From Thereva unica (lineage: Eukaryota > Arthropoda > Insecta > Diptera > Therevidae): 64,000 nucleotides of DNA. The notes below the pieces were generated by a model. The model was not told where the DNA came from, made no database searches, and saw nothing but the letters and a program-made list of their open reading frames with translations. A program made the position numbers and the translations under genes. Shown here in pieces: positions 1 through 11,679 of this stretch (positions are counted from its first letter, which is position 1; the number at the start of each line of letters is the position of its first letter). Location of the stretch: NCBI GenBank assembly GCA_949987705.1, contig CATLJY010000061.1, forward strand, positions 1-64,000. Reading direction: 5' to 3'.

Positions 1-567
1 AAAATGGTAATCCGCCCGCTTGAGATGATCGCCATGGACCAAACGATATATTGAGTATACTTTATTGCCTATGGTGTTCTACTTATCATACTCTTTCATT
101 CGATATCCATGTCGAAGGTGTTGTGAAGAAAATGGTAATCCGCATTCTTGAGGTGGCCGCTATGGACCAAGCGACATATTGAGTATACTATATTGCTTAT
201 ATTGTTCTACTTATCATACTCTTTCATTGGATACCCATTTCGAATGGGTTGTGAAGAAAATGGTCATCTGCTCTCTTGTGATGACTGCCATGGACCAAAC
301 GATATATTGAGTATACTATATTGCTTTTGGTGTTCTACTTACCATAACCTTTCATTTGATATCCATGTCGAGGGGTTGTAAAGAAAATGGTAATCTGCCC
401 TCTTGAGATGGCTGCTATGGACCAAGCGCCTGCTTTTGAAATTTTTTTGCTATAAACCTCACGGAGCCCAAGACCTTTCCAACGAATGCAAAACCGTGGA
501 AATCGGATCGTGCGTTCTCTAATTATAGCGTCTGGAAGGAAAACCCGACTTATTTTTATATTATAGA
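1..567 (-). mobile_element. Non-autonomous Helitron, 5' part, window-truncated
   Basis: On the minus strand this element starts TCTATAATATAAAAA at 567 between A and T, a Helitron-style TC start in an AT target. Its interior holds about 3.5 tandem units of 127-128 bp (unit starts near 22, 150, 278 and 405), each with a TTTCATTTGATACCCAT-type core. The same units in the same order, and the same unique tail (421-485), occur near 35863-36325, so this is a second copy of the element at 34869-36847. The 3' end lies outside the window. Helitron assignment is inference from termini. Confidence 0.6.
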
Positions 568-715
568 TAATAACAGTAAACGTCCCACCTTGCGACTTGT
601 GAATGGTACTAGCACAAGCAGGAACGCAAGGAAACTGTTTTCGTTTGCATTTCACGGTTTTCGTCAGTGTAATGTTCACTATTTTCTTATACACCGGCAC
701 CCAGTTAGGAGACAA
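568..715 (-). pseudogene. PIF1-type helicase fragment (Helitron/Helentron)
   Basis: The minus-strand translation contains [20 protein letters not shown], closely resembling the late superfamily-1 motif (xxFPL.PA.A.TIHKSQG.T) of PIF1-like helicases encoded by animal Helitrons. Only about 45 residues are recognisable. The Helitron described at 1-567 begins exactly where helicase similarity stops, so it seems to have inserted into an older autonomous Helitron remnant. No start codon or upstream Walker motifs are present. Non-functional. Confidence 0.6.
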
Positions 716-778
716 AGTGTTTGGCTTGCTTTGCTTATTGTTGACAATTTGACAATAATTTAATCTAATTAATATTGG

Positions 779-1122
779 CTGTGTTCAGTTAGTGGCATAA
801 TGTAACATAATGTAAAATCTGGCAAAAGAAAAGAGAAGGGTAGATTGTTGCATTATGTAGCGAAACTTAACTGAACGATATGTGTTGGTTTATGCCACAA
901 ATGTCAAATTCAATATGACCAGCTTTCAACTGTCATCATGTAACATTCGAAGAAGCAAAATTGCTTCTTCGGTTTATGTTACTTAAACGACATAACATCG
1001 TTGCTAACTGAACGACTTTTTGTGCTACAAATGTCAAAAATATTTTACATAGAACCTTAACTGAACGACTTTGTGTTACATTAGTCACATAATGTAACAT
1101 TGTTCTACTAACTGAACGCACT
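779..1122. mobile_element. MITE with CAGTTAG-type inverted ends
   Basis: The left end reads TGTGTTCAGTTAGTGGCATA and the right end, reversed, TGCGTTCAGTTAGTAGAACA, giving imperfect terminal inverted repeats around about 345 bp. The interior has repeated AACTGAACGA motifs and TAATGTAACAT, and a near-perfect hairpin at 948-971 (CGAAGAAGC and its complement). No coding capacity. Superfamily not assigned; no clear target duplication seen. Confidence 0.5.
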
Positions 1123-2297
1123 CATTGACAATTTTAATCAAATTTTTAAGATTACTACGATCAATTTTTTAAAATTACTTCGGGAGATAACGGGACATAA
1201 CGGGACATAACGGGACAATGAGTCATCATTTTTCGTGCATGCAGCCGGCGTTCATCGTTTTAATAGACGTTGTCACGTCAAAAACTACATAGCTGCCCGA
1301 CAGACCTAGTCCTGTCCATATTTCAATAAATTTGGTTGTGATCGTTTTGTGAATATGTGGAAAACTTTTAGAAATGTGAAAACAAATTAAAAAGTATTTG
1401 ACGAAATCACAGCATCTCAGATGGTGTAATCCCAATGAGTGTCTAGCAGTCCTATAAGTTGGTAGGCTCTTTTATACATATGTGCCCCACAATTCTCCAT
1501 TAACAGTCAATAGATGTTGGAATGATGTGGGGCCACGAACTTTAACTAATAGCAAATGCAAATAAAAACACTCACCTTTGCTTGGATGGACTGTGTAACG
1601 CCTTCATGCCTTGCGTTGACAATTAAGTTGGAGTACATGCATTTAAATACCAATAGGCCCAATGACGGAAGAAAAGCGTAGACGCAGCGTCACATCCTAC
1701 CCGTGAAGTTTCCCATTTTACAACTTCTCATGCTTCTGGCATTCGATGACAATCAACAGAAGAATTTCATACCCTACAGTTTTAATTACATAAGCACTGA
1801 ATGTTTATACTATTTTTCAAAAACACTCGATAAATTGAGAAATTTTAGGCTGACATAATAATATAAGTTGGAAGTAATGTTAAATGTCAAAGCAGGCGCC
1901 GCATTGGGACGGTCACACGCATCTTACGATTGTTATAAACACAATGGATGAAAGCGACGCATGAAACGCGTTCTATGGGCTGGCACTTTTAATGCGACCT
2001 ATGTATGCCTCCATGGAAAATACCGGTGGGTAGCCTGAAACTCTTTTTCGTTGTTTCCGTCGTTAAAATTTCTTGACGAATGATTCCAATTATTATGGGT
2101 GTGTTTCTTTACTCATTCCATAGAAAGAAGAGAATAAAAATAATACTTGATGGAATATTCAGAATAGAATGAATAAAGAAACGCGCCGGGAATGACAGTA
2201 AACAAACTGAAGAAAAATTGTGATTTATTCAAAGAGTTGTGTATTTTAAAAATATTGTGGGACCTACATATATATTTAAACTATAATACGATTAGAC
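1123..2297. other. Intergenic stretch without recognised gene
   Basis: No convincing coding sequence. There are three tandem ATAACGGGAC units at about 1188-1217. At 2097-2200 is a short element with ends GGGTGTGTTTCTTTACTCAT and, reversed, CGGCGCGTTTCTTTATTCAT, a relative of the MITE at 6503-6780. The remainder (1230-2090) shows nothing I recognise. Confidence 0.5.
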
Positions 2298-2412
2298 ATT
2301 TGGGGCAGGCGCGGATCTAGAATTTTGTTTTGGGGGGGGGGTCACGGAATTAAAAGTATACCAAGAAAGCGAAACACTGAAAGCATTCGACGATTTACTT
2401 GGACAAAATGGA

Positions 2413-3100
2413 ATGCTTTCATTTCACCAACGGAACCAATATCATCAGAGGGTGGTAGAAGCTGAAAAAAGTTTCCTTCAATTGGTGACTTTACTCTTCA
2501 GCATCATTTGGAAACCGCAGGCTCAATCGCGACATATCGGTAAAACCAGAGAATTTCATCGCATTTTGCGATGCATACCAAGCAATTCGTCATCGATCTG
2601 TGTGAGAAATTCGACTTGGACCTAAAATATTTGATTGGAATTAGAACAGATAGTTGCTCGCTAATGGCGTCTGATTTGAAAGGGGTATGTCAGGACTTGA
2701 CGAAAGTAGCCATTCACGCAAAACGTTGTTCTTGCAGTAATCATTTGTTAACAATTCTTTATTAAAATCTTCCAAAGTTTCAAATTGTCGCAATGCTTCA
2801 GAAACAATGAGAGCAGTTTTTTTTAAAAAACATCTTGGTGGCAAATCACTTAAGGACTTTGCTGGACTGGTAGAAACCAACTTTACAAGTTGGGTAGACA
2901 ATCACGTTGGGCACATGCAGTTTAAGGGTGAACAATTAATAAAAAAGTGTGACGCACTTAATGAGATTTCGATGTGGGAGGACGCGAAAACTGCATCTCC
3001 TGCGGCAAATCTTCGTCTTGTACTTTTCAGCCTAGAGTTTCCGATTTTATCTGCTTGGTTAAATGATGTTCTAGGCGTGTATAATATTCGTACTATTTGA
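2413..3100 (+). pseudogene. hAT transposase (DUF4371 / 52-kDa-repressor-like), N-terminal and middle remnant
   Basis: Three short frames carry recognisable hAT segments in order. 2571-2765 gives IGIRTDSCSLMASDLKG followed by KRCSCSNHLLTI, matching the catalytic-core pattern G..D...MAS..KGV....C..H.LN typical of DUF4371/ZMYM-like hAT proteins. 2807-3100 gives KCDALNEISMWEDAKTASPA, resembling the post-RW region of 52-kDa-repressor-like proteins. Stops and frameshifts interrupt all of it. The reading continues at about 6150 after an insertion. A pseudogene of the host element 2306-6498. Confidence 0.65.
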
Positions 3101-3187
3101 TTTTTTATCATAGTCATTAATAACATAATAACCTTTACTTTTCGTACGTATCCGGTACAACTTTACCTTTGAGCCGAATACTCCAAA

Positions 3188-3745
3188 CGTCTTCATTGGA
3201 CTTAAAAAATAAATGGTTAAAAAATTTTTTTTAAATAATTCTGTTGATTAACTAAAAAATGTACTGAAAAGTAAAAAATAAAAAATATGTAAAATAAAGC
3301 GTGAACTTTCAATTTTAATGAAAAAGTTAATTAAAAGAATGGCGCATTTTTCATCAAAAATTGAAAATATAACTGTAGATCGCGTGAGATTTACAATAAC
3401 CCTCAATTTTTGCTTTATTAATTTCATTATTTTTATATTAAGAAATTTACATTTTTTATAAAATCATCATTTTTAATTTTGTTTGTTTTTCAATATATTT
3501 AAGATTTTATGTATTAATATTAATATTAATAATTTCAACTTGTTGTTTTGCTCAATTCACTTTGAACAAAATTCTAACAAAATTTTTTTATGAAAAATGC
3601 GCCATTCTTTTAATTAACTTCTTCATTAAAATTGAAATTTCACGCTTTGTTTTACATATTTTTTATTTTTTACTTTTCAGTACATTTTTTAGTTAATCAA
3701 AAGAATTATTTAAAAAAATTTTTTTAACCATTTATTTTATTTTCT
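3188..3745. mobile_element. Palindromic MITE inserted in hAT
   Basis: A left arm (about 3188-3356) and right arm (about 3588-3745) are inverted copies of about 160 bp, sharing for example AATGGCGCATTTTTCAT next to a 230-bp AT-rich spacer. Arms include TAAATGGTTAAAAAA and ACTGAAAAGTAAAAAAT. No coding sequence. It sits within the gap of the broken hAT transposase. Confidence 0.65.
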
Positions 3746-3756
3746 ACTTTTTAGTT

Positions 3757-4545
3757 TATTATATGTATTCCGCCATTTTATGATGGCGGTCCTATTAGAT
3801 TTAAAATTACGTCACACATCTGTATTCTACCTGCAGTACTCTTTCATGTTTCATCTTGAAACCGTCTTCCTGATTTTTAACAAAATGGTCAGATTGCATT
3901 TAGTACTTATACATGATGAGTTGAACATAGGTTGAGCCCAAGTCTAACTACATGTAAACGGGAGTCGAGTTGAGTTAAGGTCGACTGAACTCGACTCAGC
4001 TCTGCTACCTGGGTTGAGTTGAAATTATGCATACGGACATGAGTTCAGTAGTTGAGTAGTTGAATTTAGTTGACAGCAGCATCTCTGTGTTTTGTTTGTG
4101 ATTTTTTGTAACGTGTATTGCTTCTTTATTTTCAATTCACCCTTAACTCAACTATTCATCTCATCATACATACATATTAATTATCACGCGAACAACGAGT
4201 GTGTGCAAAATTGGAAGTTGATCGGTTATATTTTCTACTTTTTAGTCTATTATAAGCTTTCCGCAATTTTGTGTTGGCCGCCATTTTGAATTTGGAATGA
4301 CGCCACATAGATAATTGGTGTTCTACCTGTCATATCCTTTCATTTGATACCCATGTCAGAGGGCCGCGGAGCACAATTTCAAAAATCGGCCGCCATTTTG
4401 ATATTTTCATCTGGATATTTTTACAAAATGGTCAGATTGCATTGTCATCTGAACTAAACGTGTATGCAAAATTTCAGCTCTATCCGAAACCGGGAAGTCG
4501 GTCAAATTTAACTTACAAGATTTGACGACACGTAGTGTATGTTAA
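3757..4545. repeat. Dispersed GCCGCCATTTTG / TTTCATTTGATACCC repeat
   Basis: Repeated copies of GCCGCCATTTTGAATTTG, of CTTTCATTTGATACCCATGTC and of a TCAGATTGCATTGTCATCTG...GGTCAAATTTAACTTACAAG tail. The same modules recur at 5367-6080, 16085-16205, 17440-17540, 25680-26480 and 28300-28760. The TTTCATTTGATACCC core is also the core of the 127-bp Helitron repeat, so these may be degraded relatives; that link is inference. Confidence 0.5.
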
Positions 4546-4586
4546 ATAAAATAATTTAATAAAAAAAAAAGAAAAAAAAAATTTTT

Positions 4587-5037
4587 AAGAAACTCTTTTC
4601 TTTACCTTAATATATTGATCAGTTGTGAACACAAAATTAATATAAATACTAAAAAAATCGACTAAAAGTAAGAAGATTTTAAACAATATAAACTTTTAAA
4701 TCAAAATGGAAAAAATCTCACACATTCCTTAAAGAAAAGCGTGGGGTGCGTTTTTATGAAACAAAATGCTCAATTAGTGAAAATTCGTAGCTGTCTGAAA
4801 TGTTAAAATGTACTCACGGCAGTCATGTTTTTTTAAGTTCAGGTTGGTATGGGCGCCCCACGCTTTTCTTTAAGGAATGTGTGAGATTTTTTCCATTTTG
4901 ATTTAAAAGTTTATATTGTTTAAAATCTTCTTATTTTTTACCTTTTAGTCGATTTTTTTAGTATTTATATTAATTTTGTGTTCACAACTGATCAATATAT
5001 TAAGGTAAAGAAAAGAGTTTCTTAAAATTTTTTTTTT
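4587..5037. mobile_element. Long palindrome (foldback MITE)
   Basis: A left arm 4587-4758 and right arm 4851-5037 are inverted copies at very high identity, including AAGAAAAGCGTGGGGTGCG-type loop-proximal sequence and TTAATATATTGATCAGTTG in the distal part. Spacer about 90 bp. No coding sequence. The high arm identity suggests a younger insertion than the surrounding hAT remnant. Confidence 0.7.
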
Positions 5038-5366
5038 ATTTTTTTTATTTTTTACTTTTTAGTAACGAATAGCGTTAATTAATACATTACAATTTCCAAA
5101 CTTTTAATTAGATTATCATGTTAAATAAGGAAACTTTTTTACATGTTTTGTATTTGTTTCTTTACAACAGTTCTCAAGTGCAGCCCAAAAATGCACAATT
5201 TGATGACCCCTCAAAAATCTAATAACGCTCTACGTTTTTTTTACATTTTGAAAGGTAGTGTGCTCGCGTATACTGGCTGGAGCAATAAAAACTAAAAACT
5301 GGAAACATATTTTTTTGCATCTTTTTAAATCATATTTTTATTTGCTATTGGTAGCTATGTTATGTC

Positions 5367-6080
5367 TTCCGCCATTTTTTAGTGAACGCCATATTTGATT
5401 TAAAACGACGTCATACAGTTTACTTTCTTACTCACTTTAATACACTTTCATTTGATATCCATACCGAGAGCGAAGTAAATAAAAGGGTAAACCGCCATTT
5501 TGTGTTGGCCGCCATTTTGAATTGAAATGACGGGACACAGACAACAGTATTCTAATTGTCACTCCCTTCCATTTGATACCCATGCCGAGCGCGTTGTAGA
5601 GAAAAGTTGATCCTCTGTTTTGTGTTGGCCGCCACTTTTATGCCGCCATTTTTCTACCGCCATTTTGAATTTAGGATGACGCTAATTGTATTCAACTTGT
5701 TATAACCTTTCATTTGATACCCATATCGAACGAGTGGCTTGTAAAGAAAAATGTAATCCATCATATTTTTTTGGCCGCCATTTTTAATTTGGAACTATCA
5801 TTTTCGTGTGTTTTCGTCGGAAATACACATGTCTATTAATTTTTACCAATTTTTATTGAAGGGAAGTGAATTTTAAGACTCTACATTGAGTAGAACGAAT
5901 AATTCCAAGCATTTTTTATTAAAAATCGTTTTTTGTTACTCAACAACAAAATCAACAACAAAAAATGTAACAAAATGTCATATTCGTGTATTGTCATCGG
6001 GAATATGTATGCCTGCAAAGTTTCATCCATTTGCATTGAGTAAAAGGCGGTTAAATTAACGTTACAAGATTTGATGCTCC
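5367..6080. repeat. Dispersed GCCGCCATTTTG repeat, several modules
   Basis: At least three successive modules combine GGCCGCCATTTTGAAT, a short ATGACG segment and TTTCATTTGATACCCATGCC, with unit lengths near 115-125 bp. This appears to be a diverged tandem array of the repeat described at 3757. No gene. Confidence 0.45.
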
Positions 6081-6129
6081 GAAGTGAAAGTAAAGAAAAG
6101 AGTTTAAAAAAGCAACGGATTTGATCAAA

Positions 6130-6420
6130 GATACCCTTGCTGACCAAAAGATGTGATGAAGATTCTGGTTTTCGACGGTTATTTACTGAAGCTCAACATC
6201 TCGCTGCACAATTGGATGAGGAATTCAAAGAAGCACGGGTTGTTTATCGTCAAAAAATCAAACTCCGGAAGAAGAATCTTCATTCCTTTATTGGACAACA
6301 TTGTTACCGAATTTAATGAAATGCTTTCTCCAGACATGCTGGACCGAGACGTTGATCAGTTGAGACATTCAAGATGTTCGACAAGTAGTAGAAGCGTATC
6401 AGCAGCTTTTGGTTTCTCCC
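6130..6420 (+). pseudogene. hAT transposase, C-terminal remnant
   Basis: Two frames carry EAQHLAAQLDEEFKEARVV and then FIPLLDNIVTEFNEM, the latter matching the conserved hAT segment (Y/V)(F/Y)IP.LD....L..RF located after the large helical insertion. It continues the remnant at 2413-3100 in the same orientation and ends just inside the element's right end. Frame breaks make it non-functional. Confidence 0.55.
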
Positions 6421-6502
6421 ATCTCAACTATTATTGCATAGTTCAAGCATTTGGGGGGGGGTCATGACCCCCGTGACCCCCCCTTGAATCCGCGGCTGAT
6501 TT

Positions 6503-6780
6503 GGGGTGTGTTTCTTTATTCATTCCGTGTTTCTTTATTCATTCCTTTGTTGTCAAATGACACCATTATGACAGTAGTATATTTATATTAGTTATATTAG
6601 TAAGGTTAATTCCCTTTATTCTAAAAGTGTTCCACCTCAAGAGGTAGTTTAAAAAGAATACATTCCGAATATTCCGAATGAATAAAGAAACGCTTCATCT
6701 GTCAATTCGAAACTTGGGAATGAATAAAGAAACGCATTTTCTGTCTATTCCTTCTAGGGAATGAATAAAGAAACACACCC
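6503..6780. mobile_element. MITE with GTGTGTTTCTTTATTCATTCC ends
   Basis: The left end has GTGTGTTTCTTTATTCATTC followed by a second overlapping copy; the right end has GGAATGAATAAAGAAACACA with two further internal copies (near 6680 and 6718). So the inverted-repeat motif occurs twice on the left and three times on the right. About 280 bp, no coding sequence. Its left end overlaps the right target duplication of the hAT (6499-6506), so the hAT probably inserted at its edge. Confidence 0.55.
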
Positions 6781-6876
6781 TATATCTAAACATTTCGGAG
6801 TAGGTAGAGCAGCGTTAGAGCGAACTCATCAGCGTGGTCAATGGGCAATGTTGTAGATGGTGGTCGAACAGCTCAG

Positions 6877-7521
6877 TCAGCCTGGATCCTCTTCTTCATC
6901 CGAAATTTCCGCTGATATCACATCATCGATTTCATCCGGTTTTATCTTCTCAATCAGCCATATGTATGTGTGACAACTCGCGGTGATGTGACGGCAATCG
7001 ATGGGGGAAATAGCTCTTGTAGGATTTTTAAACAACAGGGATTGTACGTGAAGGCAATGAACTAATCTTGCGAACATACGACATGGCTTCTTCAACGTAT
7101 TCATAATTATGTTGCGGACTTCCGACGTACTTTGCTGCCGGAATTGCCATTCGGTTGACATTGCGAGGTACGCACGCTGCCACTGATCTTTAAGCCGATG
7201 TAAAACGATATCAAATAATACCAAATTTTCACTAACCTCGACCACAGCAACATAATCAATTGTTGGCGCATTGAAACGTCTTGCGTTTGCCCCTGCAGGG
7301 GTCTCATTTGCTCCGATAACAATTTCGTGATTTATAGGTGGCATTAAAATTTTGATTGCTTTGATGAAAAAAAGTTTGAAGTTATAACACAATTGGTTTT
7401 TCATTGAACTGTAGTGTGTATAACGCTGATCTACTTTTCGTGATGAATTTCCCGGGAAATAAATCTGCACAAGTTTATAGACGACGCACATTGGGACTCG
7501 CTCATAGAAAGTTCTGCTCAA
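6877..7521 (-). pseudogene. Helitron Rep-region fragment
   Basis: This 214-codon minus-strand frame contains RRFNAPTIDYVAVVEVSE followed by DIVLHR, matching the conserved RRYNAPT..EVA......RDI.L.. segment of animal Helitron replicase-helicase proteins just before the Rep domain. The flanking residues are not recognisable and the frame ends with an acidic tail (SDEEEDPG). HUH and helicase motifs are absent, so it is at best a fragment. Confidence 0.5.
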
Positions 7522-7858
7522 AACTCAATTTTCAAAATGTGGATATTTTCAACAAAAAAAATGTATCATCGTAGTTGTAATGATGTATCAAATCACTAGT
7601 ACTAAGTCGCTGACTGTTATTAGTCATCGAAGGCATGGGGTTAAAGTTTATGGTTTAGGAAAAATAATACTTCTGCGATAACGTATGCCAGTTTATGCGC
7701 GATATAAAAACAGCCATTTCTAATTTTTAATGATAAAATCTATGGAAGTGATTTTTGAATCTTTTGTTATTATAAACGGAAGGCTTTGTATATTAGTTAA
7801 CCGAAAAAATTAGCGATACAACTTTGCACAGTTTAGGAAAAATGTGATTTAAAAAAAA

Positions 7859-7905
7859 CTCTGGGATGGTAGCCAGGCGCCGTACTCCCTAGACTACCGA
7901 GTCCA
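7859..7905 (-). repeat. Truncated tRNA-derived SINE head
   Basis: Read on the minus strand this matches about 45 bp of the 5' region of the SINE at 61081 (CTCGGTAGCCTAGGGAGTA and CTGGCTACTATCCCAGAG) with a few mismatches, and includes the A-box. The B-box part is lost. It shows that the SINE family is dispersed in this genome. Confidence 0.6.
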
Positions 7906-8029
7906 ACCGAGGTTTGGGCGGTTTCGAAGATTTTCCGATATTCTATATCTTGAATAACGTACATACAACTTACCGCGACATGGCACTTATTTGACAAAAT
8001 TCGTCAGCCACATTGACCCCTCAATTTTG

Positions 8030-8420
8030 ATTTTATAAGTTTTGATCATAAATTCGTTTTGTGCTACTTTAGAGAACTGCAGATACCATTTTCAATAAAA
8101 CCGGAACCAAATTCGTCTGTCTTATTGGCGCGGCCATTTTGTATTTATAAGTTTTGACCACAAATTCATTATTTGCGACCGTAAAAATCCCTAAACACCC
8201 ATTTTCATTGGAATCGAAAGAAAATTGGCAAATTCAACCATATCTCCGCAGCCATTTTGAACGGTCAAAACGATGAAAAATTTCGAAGCTCTGCAATAAT
8301 TTTCAACGAAGCTCTCCATGACAGCTCCATCTAGGAGTTATTTCTGCTAATGCAAATAGGTATGGTTAAAATTTCATTAAAATCGGTTGCACGGTGTAGG
8401 AGCCTATTGCGAACATACGG
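8030..8420. repeat. Diverged repeat with CGGCCATTTTG modules
   Basis: Two or three weak repeats containing TTATAAGTTTTGA(C/T)CA(T/C)AAATTC and CCATTTTCA(A/T)T, ending ATTAAAATCGGTTGCACGG. The end resembles the AATCGGT-CAGCCGTTCTCG tails seen near 36780. No coding sequence recognised. Confidence 0.35.
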
Positions 8421-8569
8421 ACATATACTCATTAGTCGTTAAGTCTTCTGTAATCATCCAAGTAAAGGCTCTGCGCAATTTTCTTAATTTTTCTTTCCTT
8501 AAGAACCTTCTACAAAGTATTGGAAAAATTGAAAAAAAAAAGATGAATGAAATCGGTGCGGTGGTTCAA

Positions 8570-8920
8570 TTTATGGCGTGAAAAGATTTTAATTATAATT
8601 TTTTATTTTTATAATATTCGGTCCAGCCGTTTTTTGGTTTAAGCGAATAAGTGATTTTTGTACCTGCACGATATCTGCACCTGGGAGCCATAAAATATAT
8701 CGACTTAGTTAAGGTGCCGTTTGAAGAATATAAACCAAAATATGATCTGAAAAGATTTTCATAAAATTCGGTTGAACCGTTTTTTTTTTGTGATTTTTGT
8801 ACCTGCACGATACCGCGCGAACCAAAAATTTATCGACGTCTTTGAGGTGCCGAAAGAAGAATATTAACGAAGAAATGCCATGAAAAAATTTCATAAAATT
8901 CGGTCGGCCCTTTTTTTGTT
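8570..8920. repeat. Tandem repeat, three units of 130-150 bp
   Basis: ATTCGGTCCAGCCGTTTTTT, ATTCGGTTGAACCGTTTTTT and ATTCGGTCGGCC occur near 8618, 8767 and 8899, each followed by GTGATTTTTGTACCTGCACGA and a GACGTC/GACTTAG-GAGGTGCCG segment where complete. Units are about 149 and 132 bp apart and clearly related. Confidence 0.6.
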
Positions 8921-9993
8921 TAAATGGAAAAACTTTGGATAAGTGTCAGAAAGACCTTAAATTGATAAGTTTTGCTAATTATTTAATAAGCTCGATGAAT
9001 GAATGTTCTAAACGAAATGATCTGTTTTGGATTTGCACAGCGATAGCTTTCCAAAAAAAACATCTCTTGTCAAAATTCGACACTCTTTAAAAACCGTGTA
9101 AAAATTTCGTTACCATTTACAAACATCACGAATTTTTCATACCTTGGATCAGCACTTTTTGAAGGGGAAGTGTTTTCTACGCGTGATACAGTTTCAAGAA
9201 ATTGCGTTTCATCTCGCGATTTCCAGTAGTTACCGAAAAATTTGTTCTTTTTGGTCATGTCTGACAACTACATACTATCTCCGGAAAGCTTTGGAGTTTC
9301 CAAATGAAGTCATTCTCTTCCCAGTTTATCAGCGGCGCTTCAACACGCTGAATTCGAATTCGAAGACCCGCTTTAGTGTAGCGAACGATGTACGAAGGAA
9401 ATGTTTGTTTGCTAACGTTCGGGAAAAACAAATTCTCTAGAAAAATTTATTAGATTGACTACTATTATAATTATTTGAACTAGTTTCTCTCAGGATTACT
9501 TTGTCACCAGTTCTGATACTAGCCCCTAGTGATAAACTTATTACTATTTTTTAAGAAGACAGTTTATTCCGTATATGTTCATCATACTGGGAAGTTGATC
9601 GTGTGGACCGAAGAGGTCAAACCCACACCCCAACTAGTTTCTCAAGGCATTCATTCAACGCCATTTTTATTTTCAAAAACAGCCGATACATAGCCGAGAG
9701 AGGTGAAATGCTGCCGGCGGAGCAGCGCACGTCATTCTTCTTCATAGAGTAAATTTACACGGGTGCATCAAATTGAGTGCATCTCTCGCCTGTATTAATT
9801 CAGTTCACTATTTGAGGCAGAAGAAGTGTGAAACACTCAATTTTAGTAATGGGGGCTGTTCTGAGGGTATTTTTATTGAATTTGCCATACCGAAATTAGT
9901 AAAAGGGGATATTATTAGCGGTTGGTATCAGTTCTTCCGCAACTAAAAACTTCTTTTATATTGCGTTCATTGAACGTTCAGCTTTTCAAGTAC
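8921..9993. other. No recognised gene or repeat
   Basis: Open frames of 65-98 codons occur here but show no motif, codon bias or neighbour support. I see no promoter, tRNA or repeat that I can name. Confidence 0.4.
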
Positions 9994-10710
9994 ATAAAAA
10001 ACAGTGGGTGTGTGTACTTATGTACGCGCATTAGAAGTTATACTTTTTTGGCGTGATTTTAAGACTAATTTTTAATTTGCGTACAAATATTTTATTGGAT
10101 TCTTTCTATTTTCGTGCGTTGGAAGGTGCAAGCATCATGATGCCGACACGCTTCAGGCTGTCGGTTATTCCGTATTCTAATCCTAATTAAAACCAACTGA
10201 TTGGCTCATTAGGCCTAATTACAATTGTCTTAAGATGGGCTTAAGATGCCTCATGAAATTCTCTTAAGGCTGGCTAATTTTCTACCAAAACGTAATGAAT
10301 GTTAAACTTTATATGCGTCGCAAGCTGGATCAGCATTTATTTACCTCATAATACTGCTGGTACTTCTAAGCCAGCCTAACTCACTTCATATTTGTTTCTT
10401 TCCGCCTTAGCTTCTGATTGAGGAATTTAACTTCTCCTCCACTTTAGTCAATAAATCAAACCATCGTACCACTATAGTCTAAGACTTTTGTTGCTGTTAG
10501 CCGTGCCTTTAGCTGTCGGTTACAGTGCAGCAGTTTGCTCGGTTAATCTCCGGCATTCCAAAAGGACATAGTCTGTGTCCTCTGTCACATTGAGGAATTC
10601 CAGGCGTTGCGTGTAGGGTTCATCGACCTTGGGTAGATTCATTCTACTTCCTTTGCCTGAAATAAAAGTCACTTCTAAATTCTGTCCACTTCGTTAGCTT
10701 CTTCTTTTAG
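9994..10710 (-). mobile_element. R1-like LINE 3' end (copy A)
   Basis: This is an inverted copy of 24714-25488, about 700 bp, reading from GACAGAATTTAGAAGTGAC to CACACACCCACTG. The minus-strand translation near 10500-10620 includes FLNVTEDTDYVLLECRRL, resembling the cysteine/histidine knuckle C-terminus of R1-group reverse transcriptases (C....EDT.HVLF.C.RF). The rest is 3' untranslated sequence. 5' truncated. Confidence 0.55.
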
Positions 10711-11278
10711 TTGTTACTCAATTAAATTGAGCGGGTTAGGGTAATTGAAATATGATACGAAAAGTTTCATACTAAGTACATTAATATATAGGGCAAATAC
10801 AGAATCAATGCTTCCAACGTTTGACCGACAACACTCCGAACCTGTCCAAACACCATCGTTGGACGCTTGACATTGGACATTCGTAGTTCGAGTAGCGGCC
10901 ACACGATGCGTCCTACCATCAAACGTCCAACGGTGGAGGTGCTCATAACATCGTTTACAGCCGGTTTTAGCTGAAAACTACCATATGTAATTTATTTCCC
11001 TCCATAGCCTCAACCATCGACATCGTGAACGGACTTTGGCTACGAATTTTCATTGGCTAGAAAAATGACAAGCAAAGCAGCGTGCTCCATGTTAATTTCA
11101 TGTTTTAAATTTGCAGTACGCTGCATATTTGAGGTTCTGATACAGCCTTTTCATCTCATATCTTAAATTTGCAGCACGCTGCTTATTTTAGGTTCTGATA
11201 GGGCCTCTAGCGAATCCATCGTAGCTACAGGCCTGGAAGTAGCCGGTCCCGATCCTATATTTCCTTGAGAATGGATGA
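10711..11278. other. No gene; one short direct repeat
   Basis: A direct repeat of about 45 bp occurs at about 11107-11150 and 11163-11210 (TTAAATTTGCAG-ACGCTGC and AGGTTCTGATA). Otherwise nothing recognised. Confidence 0.4.
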
Positions 11279-11640
11279 CATTTCTCGTGTAATAACATAG
11301 TGGAGCCAAGTTTTTAAGTTTATTTTTGCAGTCAAAAGTTGTAAAATAATGTATTTTATCACTTTTTTCTGCCCATGGACTAGCAGTGATTAGTGTTTCA
11401 GTGATTGAATTACAACAATTTCAAAAAATTGAGTGAATCAATATGTTTTAATGGTTTAATTGTGAAGGTGACCAATTTTGTTTACATTCGCGGTGGTTTT
11501 ATCGATATATTTTAGGGCAAAAATGTTGGATTTGTGTGGTTATTGAGTTAAAAGTGAATTTAAAGTTATTAAAGATTGTTACAGAATAATGTTTTAAAAT
11601 ATTAGGGCAGAAAATGTGTAAGAAAAAAGTTCAAAAGTTA
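11279..11640 (+). repeat. Left arm of foldback element around the RTE
   Basis: This region is an inverted, diverged copy of 15001-15291. Shared blocks include AAGGTGACC, TTTGTTTACA, GTGGTGGTTTT/GCGGTGGTTTT, TTGGATTT(G/A)TGTGG and TTAAAAGTGAATTTAAA. By eye identity is roughly 75-80%. TGAC lies just outside both ends, which may be a short target duplication. Confidence 0.65.
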
Positions 11641-11679
11641 TTGTTGTTCATGTTGTGTGGTGGTACTTGCACTTCCATC

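Larger units (their letters stand above)
2306..6498 (+). mobile_element. hAT-superfamily DNA transposon with 8-bp TSD
   Basis: The ends are CAGGCGCGGATCTAG at 2306 and, reversed from 6498, CAGCCGCGGATTCAAG: short imperfect inverted repeats beginning CAG. Immediately outside are identical 8-bp direct repeats ATTTGGGG at 2298-2305 and 6499-6506, the expected hAT target duplication. Just inside each end are runs of G and C respectively. The interior carries broken pieces of a DUF4371-like hAT transposase (2413-3100 and about 6150-6420), separated by about 3 kb of later insertions. Total 4,193 bp. Inactive: multiple frame breaks. Confidence 0.85.
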
